In this document: positions 33,866 to 42,821 of the stretch, piece by piece
How the letters are laid out: each line of letters starts with the position of its first letter
Position numbering within the stretch: the first letter of the stretch is position 1
DNA from: Azophilus sp965200465
Lineage (GTDB): Bacteria > Pseudomonadota > Gammaproteobacteria > Pseudomonadales > Azotimanducaceae
Reading direction: 5' to 3'
Length of the DNA: 64,000 bases
Assembly: GCA_965200465.1 (NCBI GenBank)
Contig: OZ241358.1
Coordinates: forward strand, 1,240,001 to 1,304,000
The notes under the pieces: generated by a model
What the model was told of the DNA's origin: nothing
Seen by the model: the letters and a program-made list of their open reading frames with translations, nothing else
Database searches by the model: none
Translations under genes and position numbers: made by a program

Positions 33866-34930
33866 ATGGTGGAACTGACCGGCAAGACGGTGGCGGAGAC
33901 CTCGGCCGCCTGCCACGCTCCGGCGCCTAGGCGCTTCGACTACCTGCTGTGGGTGTCTTCGGCCGTCGTTGCCGTTCTTTACGCCTTGCACCATGTCGGC
34001 GTTGGGCCGTTGGGCGGCGTGGCGGCGGAGCTGTCGGCATCGGTGGCGGAGCTGGTGCATCGCATGTGGTGGGGCGTTGTCCTCGCCGTGCTGTTCATCG
34101 GTTTGCTCGGCAAGGTTCCGCGGGAGTTCGTCATAGCCGCCTTGGGTTCGCAGGGCGGGCTGCGCGGCCTGTTGCGGGCCACCCTCTACGGCCTTCTGCT
34201 CGACCTGTGCAACCACGGAGTGCTGATGGTCGGCGCCCGGCTCTACGAGCGCGGCGTCGGCGGCGGGCAGGTGGTTGCCTTCTTGGTGGCCAGCCCTTGG
34301 AACTCCCTGTCGCTGACCCTCATCCTCATCGCCCTCATTGGCCTGCCGCTGACCCTGCTGTTCACCCTGCTTTCCTTCGTGGTGGCCATCGTCACCGGCT
34401 TGGCGTATGAGCGCTTGACGGCCCGCGGCCTCTTGCCGGCCAATCCCAACCGGGTGGATCCGCCCGCGGATTTCGATTTCTGGCCGGCGGCGCGGGCCGG
34501 GCTGCGCACCTGCTCCTTCGACCGCGCCTTTTTTGCGGATGCGCTCGTTGACGGCGTCAAGGAATCGCGCATGGTGATGCGCTGGCTGCTGTTCGGCATC
34601 GTCTTGGCGAGCTTGGTGCGGACGTTCATGGAGGGCGACGTCTTTGCGGCTTGGTTCGGGCCGACGCTGCTTGGGCTGGGCATGACGATCGTTGCGGCGA
34701 CGATCATCGAGGTCTGCTCCGAAGGCTCCGCCCCGATTGCCGCGGACTTGGTGACCCGCGCCGACGCTCCCGGCAACGGCTTCGCCTTCCTGATGGCCGG
34801 CGCCGCCACCGACTACACCGAGATCATGGTGTTGCGGGAGGCCACGGCGTCCTGGAGATTCGCGCTCTTTTTGCCCTTGGTTGCCTTGCCGCAGGTGATC
34901 CTGCTCGGCTGGCTGGTCAACATGGCTTGA
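33866..34930 (+). CDS. Permease of the DUF318/ArsP-like family
   Basis: 354 aa with eight or more hydrophobic segments (for example YLLWVSSAVVAVLYALHHVG, LLDLCNHGVLMVGARLYERG, LSLTLILIALIGLPLTLLF). The two-fold repeat with a Cys before HGVLM and the late AGAATDYTEIMVL segment fits the ArsP/YraQ-type permeases, exporters of organoarsenicals or of other solutes and metals. Inner-membrane protein. It starts 16 nt after the acyl-CoA synthetase, and the pair may be cotranscribed; a functional link is not obvious. Confidence 0.72.
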   Translation: MVELTGKTVAETSAACHAPAPRRFDYLLWVSSAVVAVLYALHHVGVGPLGGVAAELSASVAELVHRMWWGVVLAVLFIGLLGKVPREFVIAALGSQGGLRGLLRATLYGLLLDLCNHGVLMVGARLYERGVGGGQVVAFLVASPWNSLSLTLILIALIGLPLTLLFTLLSFVVAIVTGLAYERLTARGLLPANPNRVDPPADFDFWPAARAGLRTCSFDRAFFADALVDGVKESRMVMRWLLFGIVLASLVRTFMEGDVFAAWFGPTLLGLGMTIVAATIIEVCSEGSAPIAADLVTRADAPGNGFAFLMAGAATDYTEIMVLREATASWRFALFLPLVALPQVILLGWLVNMA

Positions 34931-34978
34931 CGGCCCTGCCGCCAAGCCCGCCGCTGAAGGCCAAGCGTCTGGCCAAGG

Positions 34979-35458
34979 TTAAAGACGGGTCAACACCGCC
35001 AAAGCGCCAATGCCCAACGCGATCATCCCGCCTAGGCGAATCGTGAGCGTCTTGCCCAACAGCTCCAAGTCCTTCTTCGTGGCGAAACCCTTCGGGTCGT
35101 CCATTGTTGGGAAGCCCTTCAGGTCGTCCTTAGTGGCTAAGCCCTTCAGGTCGTTCTTGGTGGCGAAGCCCTTCGGGTCGTCTCTTGTGGCGAAGCCCTT
35201 CAGGTCGTCCTTGGTGGCGAAGTTCTTCAGGTCGTCCTTGGTGGCGAAGTCCTTCAGGTCGTTCTTGGTGGCGAAGCCCTTCAGGTCGTTCTTGGTGGGC
35301 AAATCTTTCAAGTCGCTCTTTGTGGCTACTTCAGACAGTAGATGGGCGACCACAAAATCCACTTGCGCCCGTGCGTGGGCTTCGGCTTGAGTGGGTGGAA
35401 CCCCCGCGTCCTCCAAACGCCTGCAAAAGGCCAAGGTGTCAAAAGTCATAACGGTCAT
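34979..35458 (-). CDS. DUF1640-like membrane-anchored protein with ten 9-residue repeats
   Basis: 159 aa. Same plan as the gene at 27172: N-terminus MTFDTLAFCRRLEDAGVPPTQAEAHARAQVD, ten tandem units of the type FATKNDLKG in residues 44-133, then LTIRLGGMIALGIGALAVL as a C-terminal membrane anchor. Two units contain Pro, which should kink the helix. A TATAGT -10-like box (35465-35470 on the minus strand) lies about 7 nt before the ATG, hinting at a near-leaderless transcript. Function unknown. Confidence 0.75.
   Translation of the reverse strand: MTVMTFDTLAFCRRLEDAGVPPTQAEAHARAQVDFVVAHLLSEVATKSDLKDLPTKNDLKGFATKNDLKDFATKDDLKNFATKDDLKGFATRDDPKGFATKNDLKGLATKDDLKGFPTMDDPKGFATKKDLELLGKTLTIRLGGMIALGIGALAVLTRL
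35060..35329 (-). repeat. Ten tandem 27-nt coding repeats
   Basis: Perfectly in frame with the DUF1640-like gene; each unit encodes a variant of FATKxDLKG. Single-base differences between units suggest slippage or unequal recombination. Confidence 0.85.
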
Positions 35459-35703
35459 GCCTCAACTATAGCAAAAGGAAATTGAGACCACTATGGGCAA
35501 CGCTTTGCACAGGAAAAAAGGGGATTTTGTCGGCAATTTGCTGCGGAAAAAACGCCTAAAAAGTGTGGGTGTTGCGCCCTAACCAAGCCTGTTGGGCGGG
35601 CCGACAATGCGGTTTTTTCGCCTAATATCCCATAAGATTATCTTTTAATGCATTGAAGTTAAACATGTTTTTCAACAGAAAATAGCCAGCTCCCGGTTGA
35701 GGG
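35459..35703. other. AT-rich intergenic stretch
   Basis: 245 bp between cysS and the DUF1640-like gene, with A/T runs such as CATAAGATTATC. It probably contains the cysS 3' end and the promoter of the DUF1640-like gene. No RNA gene or repeat seen. Confidence 0.4.
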
Positions 35704-37113
35704 CTAGCTTCGCCGCCAACGAGTTTCGGCTCTGCTGTCCTCAAGCTCCACGCCGGCGGCGGTGAGTTGGCTGCGGATGGCGTCGGCCTGTTGAAAGTCT
35801 CGGTCGCGGCGGGCTTGGTTGCGTTTGTCGATCAGGGTTTCGATGTCGGCATCGGTTAGCGCCGCCGCGCTTTGCTCGTCCTGCGGAGGTGCCGGTTGGC
35901 TGTGGAAGTGCTCGTCCGGCGTCTTGGCCAGCAGGCCCAGCAACCAGCCGCCGGCCAGCAGTTGCGAACCTAGGCGTTCGGCTTTGGCGGCGTCAGCGGC
36001 GCGGTTCAATTCGGCGGCGATGGCGTGCAGGGCGGCCAAGGCTTGGGGAGTGTTGAGGTCATCCTTCAAGGCGTTCCGCACACTGTCTGGAAATTCTTGG
36101 TCAAGCGCGGTGGGGCGGTCTTGGCCCGGGGGACTCCTGCGCAGCGCTTGGTAGAGGCCGTCCAGGCTGCGACGGGACTGCCGCAGCAAGGCGTCCGACC
36201 AGGCGAGCGGTGAGCGGTACTGGCCCGAAAGCAGGGCGTAGCGCAGGACCTCCCCGGCGTGGCGCCGGCGCAGTTCACGAATGGTGACGATGTTGCCGAG
36301 GGACTTGGACATCTTCTCCCGGCCTAGGGTCAACATGCCGTTGTGCAGCCAGTAGCGCACCGGCGTCGCTTCGCCCAAGGCGGCCCGGGACTGCGCCGCC
36401 TCGTTTTCGTGGTGTGGAAAGCAGAGGTCCGCACCGCCGCCGTGGATGTCGATGGCTGCGCCAAGGTGCGCGTGGATCATTGCGGAGCACTCAATGTGCC
36501 AGCCGGGGCGCCCCCGCCCCCAAGGACTTTCCCAGCCGGGCAGGTCCGCGCTGGAGGGCTTCCAGAGCACGAAGTCCTTGGGGTCCTTTTTGTAGGGCGC
36601 CACCTCCACCCGAGCACCGTCCAGCATGTCCTGCAGGGAGCGGTGCGAAAGGCAGCCGTAGTCGGGGTCAGCCGGAACGTGGAACAGGACATGGCCCTCG
36701 GCCGCATAGGCGAAGCCTTTGCCGAGCAGGGCCTCGATCATGCGGATGATTGCGCCGATGTGCTCAGTGGCGCGCGGCTGCACAGTAACTTCCAGAACGC
36801 CAAGGGCTTTGATGTCCTCGTTGTAGGCGGCGCTGAAGCGGCGGGTCAGGGTCTTGATGGGTTCCCCGTTGGCGATCGCCTGCTTGTTGATCTTGTCGTC
36901 CACATCGGTGATGTTGGAGACGTAAACCACCTTGGGATGCAACGTCTTCAGCAGACGGTGCAGCACGTCAAAGACCACCGCCGGCCGCCCGTTGCCGATA
37001 TGCACATGGCCGTAAACCGTCGGCCCGCAGACGTACATCGTCACCCGCTGCGGGTGCAACGGCCGAAACGCCTCCTTGCGCCCGGACAGCGTGTTGTGCA
37101 GATGCAGTTCCAT
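35704..37113 (-). CDS. cysS: Cysteinyl-tRNA synthetase
   Basis: 469 aa, normal for CysRS. C29GPTVYGHVHIGNGR carries the HIGH motif and the first zinc ligand. KMSKS is at 267-271, and the anticodon-binding tail ends ELEDSRAETRWRRS. It charges tRNA-Cys. Essential housekeeping gene, alone on the minus strand with a TATACT -10 upstream. Confidence 0.95.
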   Translation of the reverse strand: MELHLHNTLSGRKEAFRPLHPQRVTMYVCGPTVYGHVHIGNGRPAVVFDVLHRLLKTLHPKVVYVSNITDVDDKINKQAIANGEPIKTLTRRFSAAYNEDIKALGVLEVTVQPRATEHIGAIIRMIEALLGKGFAYAAEGHVLFHVPADPDYGCLSHRSLQDMLDGARVEVAPYKKDPKDFVLWKPSSADLPGWESPWGRGRPGWHIECSAMIHAHLGAAIDIHGGGADLCFPHHENEAAQSRAALGEATPVRYWLHNGMLTLGREKMSKSLGNIVTIRELRRRHAGEVLRYALLSGQYRSPLAWSDALLRQSRRSLDGLYQALRRSPPGQDRPTALDQEFPDSVRNALKDDLNTPQALAALHAIAAELNRAADAAKAERLGSQLLAGGWLLGLLAKTPDEHFHSQPAPPQDEQSAAALTDADIETLIDKRNQARRDRDFQQADAIRSQLTAAGVELEDSRAETRWRRS

Positions 37114-37163
37114 GCGTTTTTGGGTGGGGCGGCGAAATTCAACGCCTTGCGACTTGGCCGGTC

Positions 37164-37169
37164 AGTATA
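37164..37169 (-). promoter_or_regulatory. Predicted -10 box of cysS
   Basis: TATACT (5/6 consensus) on the minus strand, about 50 nt before the cysS ATG. No good -35 at 16-18 bp was found. Confidence 0.35.
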
Positions 37170-37214
37170 AGCCAGCGCGGAGACGCTCCAGAGCAACGGG
37201 ATGCTGGGGCGCAG

Positions 37215-37637
37215 CTACCCTTCGCCAGCTGCAATGACAGGCTCGCTGGTCACTCGCACCTGCTCCCCATCCACCAGCAGGTAGAAGCAGTTCGCCCGGT
37301 TGGTGTGGCAGGCGGGACCTGCCTGCCGCACCCGCAGGAGGACGGCGTCGCCGTCGCAGTCGAAGCGCATCTCCACCAAGCGCTGCACATGGCCGGAGCT
37401 TTCGCCCTTTTGCCAATGGCGCCGGCGGCTGCGCGAGTAGTACCAAGCCAAGCCGTTGGCCAGGGTGCGTTCGATGGCGGTGCGGTCCATCCAGGCGAGC
37501 ATCAGCACTTGGCCGCTGTCGGCGTCTTGGGCGATGGCGGGAACCAACCCTTGGGCATTGAAGGACAGGGCGTCCAACAGGGCGTCGAGGGGGCGGGTGG
37601 CGCCAAGGGCGGCGCCTTCAAGCTCCTTGAACGTCAT
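37215..37637 (-). CDS. hisI: Phosphoribosyl-AMP cyclohydrolase
   Basis: 140 aa from ATG 37637; the family is about 110-140 aa and residues before this ATG look unlike the family. Motif VLMLAWMDRTAIERTLANG, then SRSRRRHWQKGESSGH, and the cysteine region FDCDGDAVLL...PACHTNR...NCF binding zinc. It opens the pyrimidine ring in histidine biosynthesis, third step. A separate hisE domain is absent, so phosphoribosyl-ATP pyrophosphatase must be elsewhere. Aligned in direction with the M17 aminopeptidase upstream. Confidence 0.9.
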   Translation of the reverse strand: MTFKELEGAALGATRPLDALLDALSFNAQGLVPAIAQDADSGQVLMLAWMDRTAIERTLANGLAWYYSRSRRRHWQKGESSGHVQRLVEMRFDCDGDAVLLRVRQAGPACHTNRANCFYLLVDGEQVRVTSEPVIAAGEG

Positions 37638-37719
37638 TCCTTGTCTTCTTGGCTGCGTGGAATTTTGCAGGGGCGTCGAGTTTACAACTGCGGCGGGCGT
37701 TTCCAGCGGCTTGGGGCGG

Positions 37720-39087
37720 CTAACCTTGTTGGCCTCCGTATTTTCCCTCAAGGCAGTGGAACACCGCCCTCAAGGCCATGGCTTCGCCGCCTTCCGGCCG
37801 GCCGGGGCGCTTGCGGATGTTGTAGCCCATGATGTCGAAGTGAACCCAAGGCGCATCCCCGGTGAACTTGGCGAGGAACAGGGCGGCGGTGATGGCGCCG
37901 CCGTAGGGAGAGGCGGCGGAGTTGAGGGTGTCCGCCACCTTGCTTTCCAGCAGGTAGCCGTAGGCTTGGTGCAGGGGCAGGCGCCAGAGGGGGTCATCCA
38001 CGGCGGCGCCGGCGGCCAGGAGGGCCTCGGCCAAGCCGTCGTCATTGCAGAACATGGCGGCCAGCTCCGCGCCCACGGCGGTGCGGGCGGCGCCGGTCAG
38101 GGTGGCGAAATCGACCATCAGGTCCGGTTTGTCCTGTGCGCCCAAGGCCAAGGCGTCGCACAGGATAAGGCGGCCTTCGGCGTCGGTGTTGTCGATCTCC
38201 ACCTTAAGGCCGGCGTAGGTGTTGAGGATGTCGCCGGGTCGGTAGGCGTTGCCGGCCACGGCGTTCTCCACCGCCGGAATCAGCAGCCGCAAGCGCACCG
38301 GCAGCGCCTCCGCCATGATGAGCTGCGCCAGCCCCAGGGCCGCGGCGGCGCCGCCCATGTCCTTTTTCATCAGCCGCATGCCTCGCGCCGGCTTCAGGTT
38401 GAGGCCGCCGCTGTCGAAGCACACGCCCTTGCCCACCAGCACGATCAAGGGTCGGTTGGCTGCGCCCCAAGTGATGTCGATGAGGCGCGGCGGGTCGGCG
38501 GCGGCGCGGCCCACGGCGTGGATGGCGTGGAACCCTTGGGCTGTCAGATCGTCACCGACAATGATGCGGCAGGCGGCGCCCTGGGCGTTGGCGACACCGG
38601 CGGCTCGCTCCGCCAAGGCGCTCGGCGGCAGATCCCCGGCGGGAGTGTTGATGAGGTCCCTGACCAAGCCCACGGCGGCGACCAAATTGTTGAGCCGACC
38701 AAGGTTCGCCTCCGCCGGCAGCAGCAGCCGGGCGGGAGTTTTGGCTTGGCGGCGATAGGCGGTGAATTGGTAGCTGCCCAGCCCCCAGCCCAGCAATTGC
38801 ACCTCGTCGGCCGGCTGCGTCAGCCGGTAGATCCCTTCGCCCAAGGCCATCGGCAGGCCGCCCAAGGCGGCGATGGAGGAAGCGCCATTCCAGCCCACGG
38901 CCACCCGCGCCTGTCCCCGAACTCCGCCCAGCCAGCAAAGCTGCTTCGGCTTGGCTTGGAAGCGCTGCTGCCGCACCCGCTCCTGGTCCGCCGGCGGCTG
39001 GGCCTTTAGCCAACCCTCGAAATCGCTGCTGCGCACCAGTTCCAATGGAACGGCGCTTGCCGCTTCGCGGATGTATGCATCGCTCAC
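37720..39087 (-). CDS. Leucyl aminopeptidase family (M17) protein
   Basis: 455 aa. M17 motif VEIDNTDAEGRLILCDAL, with metal Asp and Glu, plus VGKGVCFDSGGLNLKPA and KKDMGGAAA (active-site Lys). It removes N-terminal residues from peptides, a zinc-dependent hexamer in the cytosol. It is slightly shorter than classical PepA with a shorter N-terminal domain, closer to the PepB/second-family branch. It lies between lipA/cupin genes and hisI. Confidence 0.9.
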   Translation of the reverse strand: MSDAYIREAASAVPLELVRSSDFEGWLKAQPPADQERVRQQRFQAKPKQLCWLGGVRGQARVAVGWNGASSIAALGGLPMALGEGIYRLTQPADEVQLLGWGLGSYQFTAYRRQAKTPARLLLPAEANLGRLNNLVAAVGLVRDLINTPAGDLPPSALAERAAGVANAQGAACRIIVGDDLTAQGFHAIHAVGRAAADPPRLIDITWGAANRPLIVLVGKGVCFDSGGLNLKPARGMRLMKKDMGGAAAALGLAQLIMAEALPVRLRLLIPAVENAVAGNAYRPGDILNTYAGLKVEIDNTDAEGRLILCDALALGAQDKPDLMVDFATLTGAARTAVGAELAAMFCNDDGLAEALLAAGAAVDDPLWRLPLHQAYGYLLESKVADTLNSAASPYGGAITAALFLAKFTGDAPWVHFDIMGYNIRKRPGRPEGGEAMALRAVFHCLEGKYGGQQG

Positions 39088-39134
39088 CGCTTGTGCGCCT
39101 AAGTCGCTCCCTTGAAGTCAGGGAGGCCAGCTTA

Positions 39135-39626
39135 TCATTCTTGGCGGTTCTTCCGCGCAAAGTGTTCGGAGATCACCTCGCTGCCCAGGGTGCCGCCGTC
39201 GTTGTTGCCGATGGTGACGGCCGGCCAGCGTCCGTCGGCGAACATGAACAGCACCGTGGCGCCCTCCGGCCCGGCCACCAAGGGGCCGTAGCCGCGGTTG
39301 GCCAGGCCGATGCGCACGTCCCCGGCCTTGTGCCAGGCGGCGCCGACCCGCTGGCTGCCCTCCAACAGGATTTCCGTGTAGTCGCATTCGTGGGTGTGGG
39401 CCTCCACCTTGCAGTTCGGTGGGTAATAAACCTTGAAGACGGTGGGCGAGGCGTCCTCATCGGGCATCCCCACCCGGTACATGCGGGTCTTGATGCCGCT
39501 GGGCAGGGTCAGTTCGTCCAAGTCCTTCCAGTTGAAGGCGATGTGGCCCTTGCGGGTGAGTTCGGAGCGCACCTGCGCGTCGGTCTTTTGACCGTTTGCA
39601 GTGTCGCTTTTGCTTGTTGCCGCCAT
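39135..39626 (-). CDS. Cupin-fold protein (unknown function)
   Basis: 163 aa from ATG 39626, selected by AAAGGAG about 7 nt upstream. The central part VEAHTHECDYTEILLEGS...GDVRIG is a cupin metal-binding strand pair. Similar proteins act as small dioxygenases or isomerases. It lies just downstream of lipA, in the same orientation; the lipA stop at 39643 is 17 nt upstream of the ATG. No signal peptide. Function unknown. Confidence 0.7.
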   Translation of the reverse strand: MAATSKSDTANGQKTDAQVRSELTRKGHIAFNWKDLDELTLPSGIKTRMYRVGMPDEDASPTVFKVYYPPNCKVEAHTHECDYTEILLEGSQRVGAAWHKAGDVRIGLANRGYGPLVAGPEGATVLFMFADGRWPAVTIGNNDGGTLGSEVISEHFARKNRQE

Positions 39627-39642
39627 GCTTTGCTCCTTTGTC

Positions 39643-40650
39643 TCAAGCCTCGTCAAAACCAACCAGCTTTACGGGCGCCATGCCTAGGTTGTCGCCATGC
39701 AGCAGCCTGTCTGCCCGATAGCTGGAGCGCACCAAGGGGCCGGCCGCCACTTCGGTGAAGCCGAGCGCAAGGCCCAGTTGCCGCAGTTCGTCGAACTCGG
39801 CGGGCGGCACCCAGCGCTCCACCGGCAGATGGTTGGCCGTTGGCCGCAGGTACTGGCCCAGGGTCAGCAGGTCCACTTGGTGGCGACGCAGGTCCTGCAT
39901 GGCTTGGCGGATTTCCTCGCGGGTTTCGCCCAAGCCCAGCATCAGGCTGGATTTGGTCAGGAGGTTGGGTTGATGCCGTTTGGCCGCGGCGAGGACCTTC
40001 AAGGTCTGCTCATAGCCGGCCCGTGGGTCGCGCACCCGGGCCGTCAGGCGGCGCACGGTTTCCAGATTTTGGGCGAACACCTCAGGGCCGGAAAGGGCTA
40101 CCTTGGCCACCGACGCATGGTCGCCGCCGAAGTCCGGCGTCAGCGCCTCCACCGCCGTGCCCGGATTCAAGCGCTTGATGGCGCACACGCAGGCGGCGTA
40201 GTGGGCGGCGCCGCCGTCGGCGAGGTCGTCCCGGTCAACAGAGGTGAGCACCACATAGCGCAGCTTCATCAGCCGCACGGACTCCGCCGCCGCCGCCGGT
40301 TCGCCGGCGTCCAGCCAGCCGCCGGGGTTGCCGGTATCGACAGAACAGAAGCGACAGGCGCGGGTGCAGACGCTGCCCATGAGCATGATGGTGGCGGTGC
40401 CGTTGTCCCAGCATTCGCCGATGTTCGGGCAGTGGGATTCTTCGCAGACCGTGGCCAGGCGATGGCTGCGCACGGTCTCCCGCACCGCCCTGAAGCGAAC
40501 GCCGCCGCGCAACCGCACCCGCAGCCAAGGCGGTTTGCGCCCAGTTGCCCGGACCGCGCCGGATTGCGACTTCAACCCATCCTTGATGGCGTTGAAGCCT
40601 TGGGCGGTGCGGTATTTTTGCCCACTCTTTGCAAGTTGCGCTTGCGCCAT
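39643..40650 (-). CDS. lipA: Lipoyl synthase
   Basis: 335 aa. First cluster CEESHCPNIGEC (C69, C74, C80), radical-SAM cluster CTRACRFC (C95, C99, C102), and the late GLGETREEI and LTLGQYLRPTANHLPVERW signatures. It inserts sulfur atoms into protein-bound octanoyl groups, so it supplies the cofactor for the E2 protein of the aco-like operon nearby. Its own promoter is predicted at 40657-40685. Confidence 0.95.
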   Translation of the reverse strand: MAQAQLAKSGQKYRTAQGFNAIKDGLKSQSGAVRATGRKPPWLRVRLRGGVRFRAVRETVRSHRLATVCEESHCPNIGECWDNGTATIMLMGSVCTRACRFCSVDTGNPGGWLDAGEPAAAAESVRLMKLRYVVLTSVDRDDLADGGAAHYAACVCAIKRLNPGTAVEALTPDFGGDHASVAKVALSGPEVFAQNLETVRRLTARVRDPRAGYEQTLKVLAAAKRHQPNLLTKSSLMLGLGETREEIRQAMQDLRRHQVDLLTLGQYLRPTANHLPVERWVPPAEFDELRQLGLALGFTEVAAGPLVRSSYRADRLLHGDNLGMAPVKLVGFDEA

Positions 40651-40656
40651 GCCCGG

Positions 40657-40685
40657 ATTGTACCCTCGGCGGCGTTCAATGCGAA
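40657..40685 (-). promoter_or_regulatory. Predicted promoter of lipA
   Basis: Minus-strand TTCGCA (40685-40680), 17-bp spacer, TACAAT (40662-40657). Transcription would begin within a few bases of the ATG, so the mRNA may be nearly leaderless. Confidence 0.5.
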
Positions 40686-40739
40686 CGATAAGTCCGGAAG
40701 GTCATTGATCCTGCACACACCTAATCTCTAGGTCGGTGC

Positions 40740-42599
40740 TTAGGCGTCCTGGAACTGCAAGGCGTGCAGGCGGTGGTAGAGGCCGCCCTTGGCCAGCAGT
40801 TCCGCATGGGTGCCCAGTTCGGCGACGCGGCCCTGGTCCATCACCAGCACCCGGTCCGCCTTTTGCACGGTTTGCAGCCGATGGGCGATGAGGATGGAGG
40901 TGCGCCCGACAGTCAGCCTGTCCAGGGCGTCCTGAATGCGCTGCTCGGTTTCCGTGTCGATGGAGGCGGTGGCTTCGTCGAGCACCAGAAGTTCCGGGTC
41001 CGCCGCCAGCACCCGGGCGAAGGCCAGCAGTTGCCGCTGGCCTTGGGAGAGGTTTTGGCCGCGTTCCGCCAATTGCGTGTCAAAGCCCTCCGGCAGGGCG
41101 TTGATGAAGTCCTTGGCGTTGACCGCCGCCGCGGCTTCCTCCGCCCGTTCCCGGCTGATGGCGGGGTTGCCCAAGGCGATGTTGTCCGCCACGCTGCCGG
41201 AGAAGATGTGGAAGTCCTGCAGCACCATGCCCAGCCGCCGCCGCAGGTCGCGGCTGTGGATGCGGTTGAGGTCGATGCCGTCCAGAAAGACGCAGCCGTC
41301 CGCGAAGTCGTAGAACCGCCCCAGCAGGCGCACCAAGGTGCTCTTGCCGGCGCCGGTGGGGCCAACGATGGCCAGCTTTTCCCCGGGCGCGATGCGCAAG
41401 GAGACATCCTCAAGCACCGGCCCGCCCTGGCCGTAGGCGAAGGTCAGGCGGCGGAACTCCACAGCGCCCTTGAGGCGTTTCGGCAGGGCGACCGGCCGCT
41501 GCGGCTCATGCACCGCCTCGTCCCAGTCCAAGGCTTGGAAGATGCGCTCGCCGCTGGCCATGGCTCGGAACAGCACGTTGGTCTGCTCCCCCAGCGCGAC
41601 TATGGGATGCAGCAGCATATCGACGAACCTGGTGAACAGCACCACGCTGCCCAAGGACAGCTGCTCCTGCAGCACCGGCCCGGCGCCGTAGTAGAGAATC
41701 AGGCCGATGGCGATGTGCGCCACGCTGTCGTTGAAGGCGCCGTACAGGGTCTCCCAGCGGGCGGTGCGCATCTCATGGCCTAGGTTGCGGCGGTTGATGC
41801 GCCGGTACTCCTCCAAGTTGCGCCCCTCCCGCCCGGCAAGCTGCACCACCTGCAGGCCGGCTAGGTTCTCCTGCAGGTTTTGGTTCAAGGCGGACACCGC
41901 TTGGCGGGACTGCCGGAACAGTTGCCGGGTGACGCGGCGAAAGGCGAAGGTGGCCGCGCCCATGACCGGCATGGCCAGCAGCAGGACGCCGGTGAGCTCG
42001 GCGTCGATGGACAGCATGATGATCAGCGCCACGAAGAAGGGGACGAACTCGCCGACTAGGGCGCCGATGCCGCTCAGCAGGTCGTAGAGGGCCTCGATGT
42101 CGTTGGTCACCCGGGTCATCACCCGGCCTACGGCCACCCGGTCGTAGAAGGACGCGGGGCGGGTCTCCAAATGGCGGAACAGATCCAGGCGCAAGTCCCT
42201 CAGCCCGTTGATGACGGAGCTGGTCAGGGTCATGCGGTGGGCGTGGCTGAGCACCGCCCAGGCGACCTGCAGGGTGGCGTAGAGGATGCAGGCCGCGGCC
42301 AGCGGATGGGCGTCCAACGCGGCGGACAGCCACTCCACCGCATCGACCATGCCAAAGTCCGGCGCCTGCTGCTCGGCGCCGCCTTGCAGAATGCGGTCGA
42401 TGACGACGATGGATATGATCACCGGCAGCAGCACCTGCAGGGTGGAGGCGGCCGTCACCAGCAGCCCGCTGACGGCGAAGGCGGCTCGATAGGGCTTCAG
42501 CCAGCGCAGCAGCCGTCGCAGCAGGCGCAGGTTGAGCACCGCCCCGGAAAGGTCCGCGTCGAACAGGGCGTAGTCGCGTTTAGTGGTGGTGGCGGGCAT
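40740..42599 (-). CDS. ABC exporter half-transporter with canonical ATPase site
   Basis: 619 aa. N-terminal membrane domain (segments YRAAFAVSGLLVTAASTLQVLLPVIISIVVI and others), C-terminal ABC domain with Walker A GPTGAGKS, signature LSQGQRQ and Walker B LLVLDEATAS. It is the second subunit of a heterodimer with the gene at 42821-44590. The canonical Glu after Walker B marks the catalytically strong site. Resembles MdlB/MsbA-like multidrug or lipid exporters. The 221-bp gap to its upstream partner is large for a subunit pair. Confidence 0.9.
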   Translation of the reverse strand: MPATTTKRDYALFDADLSGAVLNLRLLRRLLRWLKPYRAAFAVSGLLVTAASTLQVLLPVIISIVVIDRILQGGAEQQAPDFGMVDAVEWLSAALDAHPLAAACILYATLQVAWAVLSHAHRMTLTSSVINGLRDLRLDLFRHLETRPASFYDRVAVGRVMTRVTNDIEALYDLLSGIGALVGEFVPFFVALIIMLSIDAELTGVLLLAMPVMGAATFAFRRVTRQLFRQSRQAVSALNQNLQENLAGLQVVQLAGREGRNLEEYRRINRRNLGHEMRTARWETLYGAFNDSVAHIAIGLILYYGAGPVLQEQLSLGSVVLFTRFVDMLLHPIVALGEQTNVLFRAMASGERIFQALDWDEAVHEPQRPVALPKRLKGAVEFRRLTFAYGQGGPVLEDVSLRIAPGEKLAIVGPTGAGKSTLVRLLGRFYDFADGCVFLDGIDLNRIHSRDLRRRLGMVLQDFHIFSGSVADNIALGNPAISRERAEEAAAAVNAKDFINALPEGFDTQLAERGQNLSQGQRQLLAFARVLAADPELLVLDEATASIDTETEQRIQDALDRLTVGRTSILIAHRLQTVQKADRVLVMDQGRVAELGTHAELLAKGGLYHRLHALQFQDA

Positions 42600-42620
42600 C
42601 TTCAGCGACGTTGGCGGTCG

Positions 42621-42821
42621 TCAGAAAGTCGGTTCCCCGGGGCGGTTGGCGATGTGGATGGCGGCGCCGGTGTTGACGGCCATCAGAACGCCGGTTCCCC
42701 CTAGGGGGCCGCGTTTGTCTTTGCCTTGGCGTCCTCGCGGTCCGGCGTCGAGGCTGCCGGGCGGGTTGGCTTTCGCCTGAGGCGATGCGCAATTGCATGA
42801 TTGTAGGACAGCGCCAGCCAT
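42621..42821 (-). CDS. Possible small ORF between the ABC subunits (66 aa)
   Basis: ATG 42821 overlaps the stop of the preceding ABC gene (TAATG), and its stop is 21 nt before the next ATG. Sequence has no recognisable family, a Cys pair near the start and no membrane segment. It may be translated or simply fill the gap by chance. Confidence 0.25.
   Translation of the reverse strand: MAGAVLQSCNCASPQAKANPPGSLDAGPRGRQGKDKRGPLGGTGVLMAVNTGAAIHIANRPGEPTF

Noticed and set aside
35060..35329. CRISPR array
   Set aside because: The 27-nt units are adjacent without spacers and stay in frame as coding repeats.
35459..35703. Possible small RNA or tRNA in the AT-rich gap
   Set aside because: No cloverleaf or clear terminator; the A/T runs alone are not evidence.
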